NCBI GenBank assembly: GCA_947453695.1
Contig: CANGHW010000022.1
Span: 1 to 56,385, forward strand
Source of the DNA: Opitutia bacterium
GTDB taxonomy: Bacteria > Verrucomicrobiota > Verrucomicrobiia > Opitutales > Opitutaceae
Length of the DNA: 56,385 nt
Direction of reading: 5' to 3'
Below the pieces are notes generated by a model that had not been told where the DNA came from, ran no database searches, and was given only the letters and a program-made list of their open reading frames with translations. Of this stretch, positions 43,407-53,254 are shown in pieces; position 1 is the stretch's first letter; every line of letters starts with the position of its first letter. The position numbers were made by a program, and so were the translations under genes.

Positions 43407-46400
43407 TTAGAAGGTCAGCTTGGCGCCGACCTGAACACGCCAGCGGGACTGGACGTTATCGAGCAGGAAGTTCTGCGCAGCGACTGGGGAGTTGAAGGTC
43501 GGGACGATCTTGCCGGCGGCATTGTAGGTCGCGCCACCGAGGTTGCGGCGACGGAAGACGTCGTTGCTGATGAGCGGGACTTCCTCGTAGTAGCTGAAGA
43601 GCTTCTTGCTGAGGAAGGAACCGAAGTTGATGAAGTCGGCGAAGAGTTCGACTTTGACCGGTCCGGCCACGGGGATCGTCTGGGCGACCTTGAGGTCGAG
43701 GCGATTAACCCACGGCTGGACGAAGGCGTTCTTCGGGGCGTAACCGCCGGCGAACTTGGCCAAGCCGCTGGAGCTTAGGAAGTCGAAGTAGGCGGTCTGC
43801 GTGGCGGCGCTCATGCTGGAGAAGTCGAAGCGGGTGTCGGTCGCACCGGTCGGGACGGCGACGAGGTCGTTGTCCGCGCGGCTGTCGCCGTTGAGGTCGG
43901 TGTTGTAGACGAAGCTGTAGGGATTGCCCGAGCGGCCTTCGTAATAGAGGGACGTGAGGGTCTTCCACTTCTTCTTAAGCTCGAACTCACGGGTGAGGGT
44001 GAGTTGGAAGCGGTCTTTGACCTCGAAGTCAGAGTGAGCCTCTTCGACGGCGCCCTGATTGAAGACCGGATTGCGCTGCCAGGTGCCGGAGGCGGTGGTC
44101 TGACCGAAGGCCTGGGCCTCGGTGGAGCGGCCGCGGGTGTAGCTGAAGTTAGCAGCCCACTGGTTCTTCAACGGACGGTCCCACGAAAGGGTGATGTAGC
44201 GGGACTCACCGGTGGCACGCTGGCTGACGTGGTAGACGTTGACGAATTCAGCGAAGCGGGCGTTGGCGACGGTGCTGGGGTTACCGGCGAAACGCTGACG
44301 ACCGTCGGCGCCGATGGTGGTCGCGCGGAGGTTGTCGTTGGTGACGAAGAGGGTCTTGTCATTGTAAGTCTGGATAAACTCGAGCGACAGGAGGGAGTCG
44401 AAGAGCGGGAGCTTGCGGTCGATCGCGAAATTTCCGCGCCAGACGGAGGGCAGCTTGATGCGATCGTCGGCGAGGTTGATCTCGTAGCGGCCACCGGCGG
44501 GAATCGACGGAGCAGAGCCGATCGGGTTGGCCGGATCAAAGCTGGTCTGGAGGTAGTTCACGAGGCCAGTGGGCGGCGTGAGGACGTTGAAGCGACCGAT
44601 GCCGGGATTGGAGTAGGAGTTCGAGAAGAACACCCAGGGAGCGCGACCGAGGAAGTGGCCGACGCCGCCGCGCAGCTGCGTGGTGCGCTCGTCGGTGGGC
44701 GTCCAATTGAAACTCAGGCGGGGCGAGACGGTGGAAGTGCCGTCGACGGTGCCGTCGTTGCGGTAACCGAAACGATCGAGGAAGAGCTGGTTGAAGGGAG
44801 GGCGGGTTCCGCTCTCAACCATGTCGTAGCGGAGACCGGCGAGGACGGAGAAGCGGGAGTTGATGCTCCACTTTACCTGGCCGAAGAGGCCCGTGACGGT
44901 CGAGTCGCTGACGTCAGCGGCGGGAGTGCCGTTGACGTAGAACGCGCGGCTGAAGGCGCTGATCGTGTCGGACTGGAAGGCAGCAAGATTCGCGAAGTCG
45001 AAGAGGCCGTAGGAGCCGGCGCGGAAGAGGTTGTAGTAACCGTTCTCCTCGCGGTCAAAACCGCCGCTGATCGTGAAGTTACCGAGGAAGTAGTCGCCGG
45101 TGGCAGAGTAGCTCTTGGTGTCGACGAAGACCTGGTTTCCCTGGCGGAATTGATCCGTGCCGACGACGAGGACGCCGTTGGTTACGGCGGTGCCGCTGCG
45201 GTCGAGACCGGGGAGGCCGAAGATGTGGATCTCAGGCAGGGTCGCGACGGTGGGGGTGAGTTGGTCCTGCTTGATCGTGTTATAGCGGACCTCGGTCTTA
45301 AAGTTGGGCGACCACTGGCTGAAGAGCGAGGTGGCCCAGGTCTTTTCTTTGCGGCCCTGAGCGTAGAAGTTGGACTCGTAGGCCGTGGTGGCGCCACCGG
45401 CGAGGCTCACGCCGTTGAAGGTGGTGGAGGCGTAGCTGCCGAATTGAGGGACGCTGCCTTCGGTCTCGCTATAGCGAACGGAGAGGCGCTGGCCGGACAT
45501 GATGTTCCAGTCGACCTTGGCGAGTTTCTTCTTCTCTTCCGACTCGTTGGTGGCATTGCCGCCGATCACGCCCCAAGGAGAGGTCTTGCCGCTCTGGGAG
45601 TTGATTTGGGCAAGGCGGGCGTCGACCGCCGAAACGGTCGCGGCGGTGGGAGTAAAGCCGGCTTGGGCCGGGGCGGTGATGCGGTTGAACTTCTCGTAGT
45701 TCAGGAAGAAGAAGAGTTTGTTCTTGATGATCGGGCCGCCGAAGGTGGCGCCTTCAGTGGTGCGCTTGAGCTTCGGCACGAGACCCTGGGTGGGCCCGGG
45801 GGCCACTTCTGGGCCTTGGCCGCGGAAGCCGAAGAGACGATCCTTGGAGAGGAGGTAGTAAACGGAACCGTGGTAGGTGTTGGTGCCGGACTTGGTGACG
45901 GCGTTAATGGAAGCGCCGGTGAAGCCGCTCTCGCGGGCATCGTAGGGGGATACCTGAACGGAGAGCTGCTCGATGGTGTCGAGCGAGAGGGGATTGAAGA
46001 ACGAGGCAAGGCCGGTGCCGTTGAGGCCGAACTGGTCGTTGATACGGGCGCCATCGATGAGGATGGAGTTGTAGCGGTTGTTCTGGCCGAGGGCGGTGAT
46101 GTGGGACTCTTCGCGGTCGTTGGCGCTGGACATGGAGCGCAGGGTGACGAACGGGGAGGCGCTGATCACATCGGCGAAGGAGCGCTGAGTGGTGGGCTTG
46201 GCCGCGAGGCGGGCCTGGCTCAGGAGCGTGCCGGCACCGGTGGCGGAGCCGTCGAGCTCATTGGCTTCACCTTTTACGGTGAGCTTTTCAAGGGTGACAA
46301 TGTCACCGGCAGTGACGGAGAAGTTTACTTCGATTTCCGAGCCCAGCTGGGTCGTGAGGTCAGAGCGCTCGGTGGCTTTAATGGCGCTGCCGCTGACGGC

Positions 46401-46676
46401 GACCGTGTAGGGGCCGCCGGCGATGAGGCCGCGGAAGATGTAGCGGCCGTTGTCACCTGTGGTGGCGGTGTAAGCGGTGCCGGTGGGTGTATGGGTGGCG
46501 GTGACCGCGGCGGCAGTGATGGCTTTGCCGCCGGTGTCGCGGACGGAGCCGGTGATACCGGCGGTGACGATGCCCTGCGCAAACGCCAGAGGCGCGAGCG
46601 CAAAGCCGATAATCGCGATGGCTGCGCGCAAGAAGCGGGCAGTCACGGATAACGTGGTGCGGGAGGACGAGTTCAT
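43407..46676 (-). CDS. TonB-dependent outer-membrane receptor, Oar-like
   Basis: 1089 residues from ATG 46676. Signal peptide to about residue 33 (ends LAPLAFAQG). Residues about 36-115 are a carboxypeptidase-regulatory-like beta domain (ITGSVRDTGGKAI, GRYIFRGLIAGGPYTV). A plug follows with RSFADVISASPFVTLRSM, RYNSILIDGARIND and GFTGASINAVTKSGTNTYHGSVYY, then a long beta-barrel ending in the aromatic RVQVGAKLTF. This layout matches Oar proteins of Myxococcus and the many TonB-type proteins of Opitutaceae. It would take up or bind a large substrate, probably glycan- or peptide-linked; no SusD or TonB gene is adjacent. Its own terminator follows. Confidence 0.92.
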   Translation of the reverse strand: MNSSSRTTLSVTARFLRAAIAIIGFALAPLAFAQGIVTAGITGSVRDTGGKAITAAAVTATHTPTGTAYTATTGDNGRYIFRGLIAGGPYTVAVSGSAIKATERSDLTTQLGSEIEVNFSVTAGDIVTLEKLTVKGEANELDGSATGAGTLLSQARLAAKPTTQRSFADVISASPFVTLRSMSSANDREESHITALGQNNRYNSILIDGARINDQFGLNGTGLASFFNPLSLDTIEQLSVQVSPYDARESGFTGASINAVTKSGTNTYHGSVYYLLSKDRLFGFRGQGPEVAPGPTQGLVPKLKRTTEGATFGGPIIKNKLFFFLNYEKFNRITAPAQAGFTPTAATVSAVDARLAQINSQSGKTSPWGVIGGNATNESEEKKKLAKVDWNIMSGQRLSVRYSETEGSVPQFGSYASTTFNGVSLAGGATTAYESNFYAQGRKEKTWATSLFSQWSPNFKTEVRYNTIKQDQLTPTVATLPEIHIFGLPGLDRSGTAVTNGVLVVGTDQFRQGNQVFVDTKSYSATGDYFLGNFTISGGFDREENGYYNLFRAGSYGLFDFANLAAFQSDTISAFSRAFYVNGTPAADVSDSTVTGLFGQVKWSINSRFSVLAGLRYDMVESGTRPPFNQLFLDRFGYRNDGTVDGTSTVSPRLSFNWTPTDERTTQLRGGVGHFLGRAPWVFFSNSYSNPGIGRFNVLTPPTGLVNYLQTSFDPANPIGSAPSIPAGGRYEINLADDRIKLPSVWRGNFAIDRKLPLFDSLLSLEFIQTYNDKTLFVTNDNLRATTIGADGRQRFAGNPSTVANARFAEFVNVYHVSQRATGESRYITLSWDRPLKNQWAANFSYTRGRSTEAQAFGQTTASGTWQRNPVFNQGAVEEAHSDFEVKDRFQLTLTREFELKKKWKTLTSLYYEGRSGNPYSFVYNTDLNGDSRADNDLVAVPTGATDTRFDFSSMSAATQTAYFDFLSSSGLAKFAGGYAPKNAFVQPWVNRLDLKVAQTIPVAGPVKVELFADFINFGSFLSKKLFSYYEEVPLISNDVFRRRNLGGATYNAAGKIVPTFNSPVAAQNFLLDNVQSRWRVQVGAKLTF

Positions 46677-46992
46677 ATGGTTTGGTAGGGGAAGGGCCGA
46701 AATTGGAAGATTTATGACGCAAGTCCAATGCCTACTTCGGCCATTCCGTAACAATTGGGCGACCTTGGCCCGACTCATGGAGTTGATCGGGTCGGATCGA
46801 GGCGATCTGGCGGCACCTTTCCGCCAGCGTCAGCCGCACCACAGGCCCTCCGGGCATGCGTCGGGCTTCCTCGACTGAGATCTGCTCGCCATCTCGCCTC
46901 GCTCCTCCGCCTCCAACTGCATGAGTCCGGCCTAGAAGCGGCCTTTTGAGTCGCTTTGCCTCGCCTTTCCACGGTTCTCTTGCAGGTAGAAA
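46677..46992. other. Intergenic region upstream of the TonB-dependent receptor
   Basis: 316 bases. It must hold the receptor's promoter and leader near 46680-46760 but no convincing boxes are visible. CTGGCGG (46807-46813) and CCGCCAG (46821-46827) form a perfect 7-bp hairpin with a 7-base loop. No RNA gene recognised. Confidence 0.45.
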
Positions 46993-47748
46993 TCAGCGGC
47001 GACGGTAGTCGCCGCGGCTGAAGTATTTCTCCAGCCAGACATACATACAGATGAAGAAGTAACGGCTACCCATCTCTTTGAGCTTCAGCTTGGCCACGCC
47101 GTGTTTGCGGTTTTCCCAGGAAATCGGGGTCGCGATCCACGTATAGCCGCGAACGATCGCCTTGAGCGGGAGTTCGACCGTAAGATTGAAGTGCGGAGCG
47201 AGGAGCGGGCGGCAACCCTCGATGACGTGGCGGCGGTAGGCTTTGAAGGCGTTGGTGGTGTCGTTGAGACCGTGCCGAAAAAGGAGGCGAATGAAGAGAT
47301 TCGCGAGGCGGTTGACGAAGAGCTTGAAGCGCGGGTAGTCGACGACTTTGCCGCCGCGGACGAAACGGCTGCCGAACGCGCATTCGTAGCCCTGATTGAG
47401 GAGGCGCCAGTAGGTAACGGCGTCGGCAGGTGAGTCGGAGGCGTCGGCCATCATAATCACGACGGCGTCCCCGCGCATCTGGTTAAGACCATAAATAATG
47501 GCGCGGCCGAAGCCGTGGAGCCCGGTGTTTTGCACCGGAGCGAGCGTGGGGATTTCGGCGCGTAAAGACTGGAGGACCGACCAAGTGGTGTCCCTAGAGC
47601 CATCGTCGACGACGATGATCTCGTGGGGGATGCCCTCGCGGGTAAACTCGGCGTGGATCGCGCGCAGGGTGGGCGGGAGCGAGGCCTCTTCGTCGCGCGC
47701 AGGAATCACAACGGAGTAGAGGGAAAGTGGGGCGGCGGACGCGGACAT
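46993..47748 (-). CDS. GT2 glycosyltransferase (dolichol-phosphate mannosyltransferase-like)
   Basis: 251 residues from ATG 47748; the longer frame is Pro/Ser/Arg-rich and looks non-coding. GT-A motifs: SVVIPARDEEASLPPTL, IIVVDDGSRDTTW, NTGLHGFGRAI.YGL, VVIMMADASDSPAD (metal site) and GSRFVRGGKVVDYPRFK, then NRLANLFIRLLF and TNAFKAYRR. No C-terminal transmembrane pair like that of the enzyme at 38237. Likely forms polyprenyl-phosphate sugar or extends a glycan. Confidence 0.88.
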   Translation of the reverse strand: MSASAAPLSLYSVVIPARDEEASLPPTLRAIHAEFTREGIPHEIIVVDDGSRDTTWSVLQSLRAEIPTLAPVQNTGLHGFGRAIIYGLNQMRGDAVVIMMADASDSPADAVTYWRLLNQGYECAFGSRFVRGGKVVDYPRFKLFVNRLANLFIRLLFRHGLNDTTNAFKAYRRHVIEGCRPLLAPHFNLTVELPLKAIVRGYTWIATPISWENRKHGVAKLKLKEMGSRYFFICMYVWLEKYFSRGDYRRR

Positions 47749-47818
47749 GCGGGAGCGGTAAGGCGAAGGAGAGGAGCTAGGAGGGGCGGTGGAAGCGGGG
47801 CGGGCGGAAGCGAGGGAA

Positions 47819-48892
47819 CTAGAGAGGGGCGCTGAGATCGAGCCACGCGGGGTGCGCGCGGGCATGAGCGGCGATCTCGTCAAGAATGACGGTCGTGGGG
47901 GTGGTCGGGCGCCATTGCCAGAGGCGGGCAGCCTTCGCGGAATCAAGGACCATCCACGGAATATCGAAGGGACGCGGGGTGGCGTCGGACGTGACGGTGT
48001 GCGGGCCGAGGTGGGCGGCGCACCAGTCGCTCAACTGGCGAAGCGACATCGCGGAATTCGCGCCGCCGGCGAAATTGGCGAGGCGATCGGCGGCGGGGAG
48101 TTTCGCGGCGGCGAATTGTTTTTCGAGGGCCGGGACGAGATCGCGCGGGTGAAGACAGTCGCGGACCTGGTGACCGTGGCCGCCGAATCCGATGTATTTC
48201 AGGGGGCGCTGACGGAGCCAGGAGTTGAGCCAGTAGGCGAAGATGCCCTGGTCGGGACGGCCGAATTGGCCGGCGCCGGCGAGGACGCCGCAGCGATTGA
48301 CAAAGACGGGGAGGTTGAACGTCTCGCCATATTCGAGGGCGAGGGACTCACTGGTGAGCTTGGTCGCCCCATAGAGGGAAACAGGGGCGGTGGTGGAAAA
48401 ATCTTCGGTGACCCCGGCCGGGCTGACGCCCGGCGGGAGTGGTGCGGACGGCGAAAGGCGGAAGGCGTAGTGATGGGCTTCGACGGGAAGAGTGGCGAGG
48501 GGCGGGATGCTGTAGACCCGGCTCGTGGAGAGGAGGATGAAGCCGGCGCGGTGGGTCTTGCAGAACTCGAGCATGTTCACCGTGCCGCCAAGGTTGTGCT
48601 CGATGAGTTGGCGGGAGCTGGTTTTGCCATCGACGCCGGCGAGGACGCTCGGATTGGCGGCGGCATCGATGACCCAATCGACGGCTGGGAGCGTCTCGAG
48701 ATCACTGGCGGCGCGGAGATCGCCGTGGAAGAGTTTCACGCCGAGTCGCTTCAAGGCGTCGCGATTCGATTCGCTGCCGGGACGGATAAAGTTGTCGAAG
48801 CCCACGAGCGAGTGGCCGGCGCCGGAATCGACCAGGGCGCGCGCGAGGGTGCTGCCGACAAAGCCGCAGACGCCGGTGATAAGGATGCGCAT
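47819..48892 (-). CDS. NAD-dependent epimerase, CDP-paratose 2-epimerase-like
   Basis: 357 residues from ATG 48892. RILITGVCGFVGSTLARAL (NAD loop), DAAANPSVLAGVDG, STSRVYSIPPL.TLPVEAHHYAFRL (a longer insertion than usual), STTAPVSLYGATKLTSESLALEYG (Tyr-Lys), NRCGVLAGAGQFGRPDQGIFAYWL, VRDCLHPRDLV and NFAGGANSAMSLRQL. The VNRCGVLAG.GQFG..DQGIF stretch is typical of the CDP-paratose/tyvelose epimerase group. Divergent from a methyltransferase (97 bases between starts). Confidence 0.83.
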   Translation of the reverse strand: MRILITGVCGFVGSTLARALVDSGAGHSLVGFDNFIRPGSESNRDALKRLGVKLFHGDLRAASDLETLPAVDWVIDAAANPSVLAGVDGKTSSRQLIEHNLGGTVNMLEFCKTHRAGFILLSTSRVYSIPPLATLPVEAHHYAFRLSPSAPLPPGVSPAGVTEDFSTTAPVSLYGATKLTSESLALEYGETFNLPVFVNRCGVLAGAGQFGRPDQGIFAYWLNSWLRQRPLKYIGFGGHGHQVRDCLHPRDLVPALEKQFAAAKLPAADRLANFAGGANSAMSLRQLSDWCAAHLGPHTVTSDATPRPFDIPWMVLDSAKAARLWQWRPTTPTTVILDEIAAHARAHPAWLDLSAPL

Positions 48893-48989
48893 CACGGCAA
48901 GGTTGGGAAAAAGTGCGCGGGCGGGAAGCGCGATTTTTGGCGGGATGCGCGCCTTGACGCTGTGGAGGCCGGGCCGTTGAGTCGCGCGC

Positions 48990-49670
48990 ATGAGTCAAAT
49001 CCGCGGGGACTACAAATCGGTGTGGACGGCGCTTTCGGGTAACAAAGAGGACGCCTACATGGTCGTGTCCGGCTACACGGACGAGGAGAAGTTTCATGCT
49101 GACGCCGAGGACACGCTGATGATCCTCGGTGAGACGGTGGGGATTAAGCCCGACGACACGTTTTTGGAGATCGGCTGTGGCGTGGCGCGGGTGGGGCGCG
49201 TGTTGTCGCCGTTTGTGAAGCAGTGGATCGGCTGCGACGTGTCGCCGAACATGATCAAACTCGCGAATCGCCGTTTGTTGGGCCTCGAGAACACGCGGCT
49301 GCAGGAAATCTCCGGCTATGATTTGCAACCCATCCCGGAAAACTCGGTGGACGTGGTTTACACGACGGTGGTGTTTATGCACCTGGAGGAGTGGGATCGC
49401 TATACCTATGTGCTGGAAGCGATGCGGGTGCTGAAGCCGGGTGGACGGTTTTACTGTGACAATGCGAACATCGCGTCGGACGAAGGGTGGGCGATGTTTG
49501 AAGCGAGCCGCACGCAGTTTCCGCCGCAGAAGCGGCCGCCGCAGATTTCAAAATGTTCGTCGGTGCCGGAGTTTGAGACGTTTTTGTCCCGCGCGGGATT
49601 TGTCGACTGGCACGTGAAGACGCGACCGATGTGGGTCTACGGCTGGGGTAAAAAACCGGCCGCGAAGTAA
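48990..49670 (+). CDS. Class I SAM-dependent methyltransferase
   Basis: 226 residues. Motif I TFLEIGCGVARVGRVL, then WIGCDVSPNMIKLA, VYTTVVFMHLEEWDRYTYVLEAMRVLKPGGRFYCDN, a typical Methyltransf_25-type core. The N-terminus (YKSVWTALSGNKEDAYMVVSGY) is like that of sugar-associated methyltransferases. Probably methylates a sugar or glycan. Alone on the forward strand between reverse-strand genes. Confidence 0.85.
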   Translation: MSQIRGDYKSVWTALSGNKEDAYMVVSGYTDEEKFHADAEDTLMILGETVGIKPDDTFLEIGCGVARVGRVLSPFVKQWIGCDVSPNMIKLANRRLLGLENTRLQEISGYDLQPIPENSVDVVYTTVVFMHLEEWDRYTYVLEAMRVLKPGGRFYCDNANIASDEGWAMFEASRTQFPPQKRPPQISKCSSVPEFETFLSRAGFVDWHVKTRPMWVYGWGKKPAAK

Positions 49671-49745
49671 GCGGACGGTGCAGGCGCTGCGGGTAGTGCG
49701 GCAGACTGCGACGACAGCCGTGACTGGGGCGGTTGCCGGGATGGC

Positions 49746-50444
49746 CTATGGGCCAGACGGGGTCGGAGCCGGAGCGGCTGGAACCGCTGGCTGCTCGGAC
49801 GCTTTCTTCTGGGCTTCTTCGTAGGCTTTGCGCTGCGCCATGCCGATTTCGAGCAAGTCACTGACGAGCATCCTAGCTTCCTCTTCCTGCCGCTGAATCG
49901 TCTGGGGTTTCGCTGGCTCGGGTGGGGTGGGAACAGGAGCTGGCTCGGCGGGAGCGACTGGGCCCATCGCGACGGCGGGTGCGATGTTTTGATTGATCGG
50001 GGCGACGGCCGGTTGCGCGAAGCCAGCCGAGGGAGGCATCACGGCGACGGGCACCGGGGCACTGGCAACACCGGAGGATTTTCTTAGCGTGAGGGTCTTC
50101 TGGATGTCGCCAGATTTAACCACGACCTGTTCGCGGCGTGGATCGTAGGCTAGGACGGACATGGTGCCGTCGCTGCCGCCGACGGAAATCCAGCGGCCCT
50201 TCTTCGTCGATTTATCGAAGATGTTGACGAAGGTTTTTTCCCCGACGCTGTTCCAGCCCGCGAACTCCAGATTCTCGGAGGGAGAGGCAACGGCGGCGGT
50301 GGACCCGGATGGCGGCAAAAAGGGAGAGTCGCCGGGACCAGCGTGAACGCTTGGTGAGGCAGCCAAACCAACGCATGCGATCATGCACGGCACGACGCCG
50401 CGCGGAAAGGCGGCGAGTCGGCGATGAAGCGCGATGGCAAGCAT
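49746..50444 (-). CDS. Secreted protein of unknown function
   Basis: 232 residues from ATG 50444 (a TTG at 50483 would give 245). Signal peptide to about residue 36 (SPSVHAG). Residues about 50-120 form a small beta domain (FAGWNSVGEKTFVNIFD, GRWISVGGSDGTMSVLAYDPRREQVVVKSGDIQKTLTL), which resembles the homology domain of GspC/PilP-type periplasmic proteins in length and strand pattern. The rest is Ala/Pro-rich with a helical EEEARMLVSDLLEIG segment. The likeness is weak, so I leave it unnamed. Confidence 0.6.
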   Translation of the reverse strand: MLAIALHRRLAAFPRGVVPCMIACVGLAASPSVHAGPGDSPFLPPSGSTAAVASPSENLEFAGWNSVGEKTFVNIFDKSTKKGRWISVGGSDGTMSVLAYDPRREQVVVKSGDIQKTLTLRKSSGVASAPVPVAVMPPSAGFAQPAVAPINQNIAPAVAMGPVAPAEPAPVPTPPEPAKPQTIQRQEEEARMLVSDLLEIGMAQRKAYEEAQKKASEQPAVPAAPAPTPSGP

Positions 50445-50504
50445 GAGGGAGGAGACGCTAGATGCCCGGGGAAGATACGTCAAATGTCGGCGCGGCAGGG
50501 CGGG

Positions 50505-51305
50505 TCACTTGCGGGCCGCCAGCATGAGCGCGCTGCCATGAACATTGGGGTGCTGTTCCGTGCGGAAATCGCGGAAGCCGAAGTGCTCAAGGGCGGCGAT
50601 GATTTCCTTTTTTTCCATCCAGTAACTGTAAACATCGCCACCGCCGCAGAAGCCCTTCCAGTCGAGCGAGGGACCGTAGTTGAAGCGATGCACCGTGTGC
50701 TTGAAGCCGGCGTGTTCCATGGGGAGCTGCTCGGAAAACTTGGCGCCGGGCACGGGGTTTTGAGCGACGAACTCAGGGTCGTAGAACACGGTCCAGAGGA
50801 AGATCGCGTTGCTGCGGCGGGCTAGGAGTTCGAGGAGTTCGACGGGATTGGTCAGATGATAGAGGAGGCCGGAGGCCACGGCGATATCGTGAACTTTTTC
50901 CGTGGCGCGGAGGTGGGCGAGGCAATCGCCGAGGAGGAAGCGGACCCGGGAACTCATGCGAAAGGTTTCCTTCGCGATGAGGCACTTAAGGTAGGCGCGG
51001 GAGTTAGCCTCCACTGCGGTGACCGCGGTGGCGTTGAGACGATCGATGAGATAGGTGTGCCCTCCCTCGAGGGGGCCGAGTTCAAGGACGTCGGCGCCGG
51101 TGAAACCGTTGGCGACGCCCATTTCGATGAGGCGGTGGTGGGCCCAGGCGATGCGCGGATCGTCGAAGAGCGGGGTGACGCCGGCCTTCAATTCGGGGCG
51201 GTCGGAAGGCGGCGAGGAAGACCATTCGCCGGCGAAGAGGTCGAGGGCGTTTTGATCGGTGGGAACAACGCCGAAGAAGTGTTTGAAGTCAGTCGAGGCG
51301 GACAT
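50505..51305 (-). CDS. Class I SAM-dependent methyltransferase
   Basis: 266 residues from ATG 51305. Motif I is DVLELGPLEGGHTYLI, followed by AVTAVEANSRAYLKCLIAK, VRFLLGDCLAHL and IAVASGLLYHLTNPVELLELLARR, as in Methyltransf_23-like enzymes of glycan clusters. C-terminal MEKKEIIAALEHFGF. Same strand as, and 60 bases upstream of, the unknown secreted protein. Substrate unknown, probably a sugar. Confidence 0.83.
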   Translation of the reverse strand: MSASTDFKHFFGVVPTDQNALDLFAGEWSSSPPSDRPELKAGVTPLFDDPRIAWAHHRLIEMGVANGFTGADVLELGPLEGGHTYLIDRLNATAVTAVEANSRAYLKCLIAKETFRMSSRVRFLLGDCLAHLRATEKVHDIAVASGLLYHLTNPVELLELLARRSNAIFLWTVFYDPEFVAQNPVPGAKFSEQLPMEHAGFKHTVHRFNYGPSLDWKGFCGGGDVYSYWMEKKEIIAALEHFGFRDFRTEQHPNVHGSALMLAARK

Positions 51306-51431
51306 GGGCAAATAGCGGAGGGCGCCCACGGAACACACGGATCAGACGGAAGGGAAGGGCGGATTTGGCGAGAGCGAGTTGTAGGCAGTGTAGCCACCGA
51401 GCTAGGCGGGGGGCCGCTCAAGCAGAGCGGC

Positions 51432-53246
51432 TTAGGGCAATTCGTAGATTTCGATGATGGCGTTGCCGGTGGGATTGGTGCGTCCGTCGTTCGTGAGGCC
51501 GGTGGCTTTCGCGGTGTAACCACCAGGCGGGAGAGTGACGATGGTGGCGGGCTCCTGACGATCGGTGAAGGTGAAGGCGCCGACGGAAGTGAAGGCCGCG
51601 CGCAAGGCGGGTTGCGAGGTGGCCGGGGAATCCCAGTCATCTTTCTCGCGGATGAGAGTGCTGCCCGAGTAGAGGCTCAGGAACGGATCGTCGAGAGTGC
51701 CGGTCACGCCGAGGGAGGCGAGCGTATCGCCGGCGATGCGGACGAGGTAGGTGCGCGGGCCCGAGCCCTTGACGGTGAAGCCGGCGATGAGGGTGTCGGC
51801 CCCGGTGGTGACAAAGCCACGCGTGGAAAGATTCGAGAGGCGACTCGTGGCATCGGGAGTGGGATCGGCGTCATAGGCCTCGATGAGAACAGTGCCGGTG
51901 GTGCTGCTGGGGCTGGCAGTAGTAGCGGTGTAGGCGCCGGGCGGGAGTGAAACGAGCAGGACCGCATCGCGAGAACCGGGAGCAAATGCGAATGCGCCGG
52001 CGCGGCCGATGGCGGCGCGGATCTCGGTGGCGGTGGTGGGCGCGGTGGGTTGATCCCAAAATTGGGCGCTTGTCGCGACGGTGGTGCCGGCGGAATTCTT
52101 CAAGACAAGCTGCGGATCGGTGAGCGTGCCGGCGACTCCGAAGGCGGCGAGGCCGGGACCGGCGGCGCGGAGGAGCACGGATTTGTTGCGCGTGCCAGTG
52201 ACGACAAAGCCGACGATCATGGAGCGGGTGCTGGAGCCGCCGATACCGCGGGTGGAAAGGTTGGAGAGTTGGGTGGCGCTCGCGCTGGCGAGGACGGCGG
52301 GATTGACGGTGAGGGTGACGGTGTTGCTGGTGATTGTGTCGTCGGGGGTGACGGCCTGGAAATAGTAGCTGCCGGCGTCGTCGGTCTGCGCGGCGAGGAA
52401 ACCGAGACTGCCAGGCTTGATGAGAGTAAAGAGGGGCTCGTAGGTGGTGGCGCCGTTGGCTTTGAAATACCAGTGATAACTATGGAAGTCGTCCGCGTTG
52501 GGCGGGTCTTGATTGTCGACGGATACGGAGAGTGTCGCAGCGCTGCCGGCGGTGGTCACTTGGCTGGTGGGCTGGCGTGTGAGAGTGGGGCGGGCGAAGG
52601 GCGTGTTGTAGAGATAATTGGCGCCGCTGAGGTCGTCGGCCGTAAGCGCATCGAGATTGCTGATCGTGCTATTCATGATGGCACTGACGTTCTGCACCGG
52701 GGTGGCTTGATCCGGGTGATCGAGGCCGAGGACGTGACCAAGCTCGTGAAGGAGGACGCGGCGAAGATCGAGGACCGTGCTGCCAATGCTGCCGCGGTAG
52801 GAGTTCCACGCGCGACTGCGGTTGACGATGAGATCGGCTTCCTCGGTGCGGATGGTTTGGTCGCCATTGTCGACCAGGGTTACCGCGAGGGTGCGACTGT
52901 CGAAGGCGGAGCCGTAGTAGTTGGTGGCGAAGAAAATTTGCGTGACGCCGTCGTTGGCGCGCGTGGGCGCTGCGGCGGAACTGACGCTGGAGGTGAACCG
53001 CGAGCGGGCGAGGATGGCGTTCCAGTCGGCGAGGGCAGATTCGGCAATGCCATTCCAGGTCGCCGTGCCATCGGTGAGCGGGAGTGAGACGGTCGCGGAC
53101 GCGGTGGAATCGAGCTGCAGGCGGAGGGGAATGTTGCCCGAGGGCCAGGTGGAGCCGAGTTTCGCGTAGGCGTGGGCGAGCGAAGCCGTAGCGAAGACGC
53201 TGATGACTACGGTGATGAGACGGAAGGCGAAGGAGGGAGCGCGCAT
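51432..53246 (-). CDS. Secreted matrixin-type metalloprotease with Ig-like domain and C-terminal repeats
   Basis: 604 residues. Signal peptide (1-26, ending ASLAHA). Matrixin catalytic domain about 27-212: HELGHVLGLDH (zinc ligands His167, 171, 177, catalytic Glu168) with the Met-turn SAIMN (Met191). An Ig-like domain (about 218-316; LTRQPTSQVTTAGSAATLSV) follows. Two homologous repeats then begin LSNLSTRG at residues 327 and 469, each about 135 residues ending in PPGAYTA.../PPGGYTA... and VLIE.Y / AIIEIYEL. An extracellular protease attached or sorted by its C-terminal beta repeats. The upstream partner gene is 8 bases away. Confidence 0.9.
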   Translation of the reverse strand: MRAPSFAFRLITVVISVFATASLAHAYAKLGSTWPSGNIPLRLQLDSTASATVSLPLTDGTATWNGIAESALADWNAILARSRFTSSVSSAAAPTRANDGVTQIFFATNYYGSAFDSRTLAVTLVDNGDQTIRTEEADLIVNRSRAWNSYRGSIGSTVLDLRRVLLHELGHVLGLDHPDQATPVQNVSAIMNSTISNLDALTADDLSGANYLYNTPFARPTLTRQPTSQVTTAGSAATLSVSVDNQDPPNADDFHSYHWYFKANGATTYEPLFTLIKPGSLGFLAAQTDDAGSYYFQAVTPDDTITSNTVTLTVNPAVLASASATQLSNLSTRGIGGSSTRSMIVGFVVTGTRNKSVLLRAAGPGLAAFGVAGTLTDPQLVLKNSAGTTVATSAQFWDQPTAPTTATEIRAAIGRAGAFAFAPGSRDAVLLVSLPPGAYTATTASPSSTTGTVLIEAYDADPTPDATSRLSNLSTRGFVTTGADTLIAGFTVKGSGPRTYLVRIAGDTLASLGVTGTLDDPFLSLYSGSTLIREKDDWDSPATSQPALRAAFTSVGAFTFTDRQEPATIVTLPPGGYTAKATGLTNDGRTNPTGNAIIEIYELP

Positions 53247-53254
53247 GGCGGAGT

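Noticed and set aside
44004..46652. 882-codon forward open frame
   Set aside because: Antisense to the TonB-dependent receptor, which has signal peptide, plug and barrel features.
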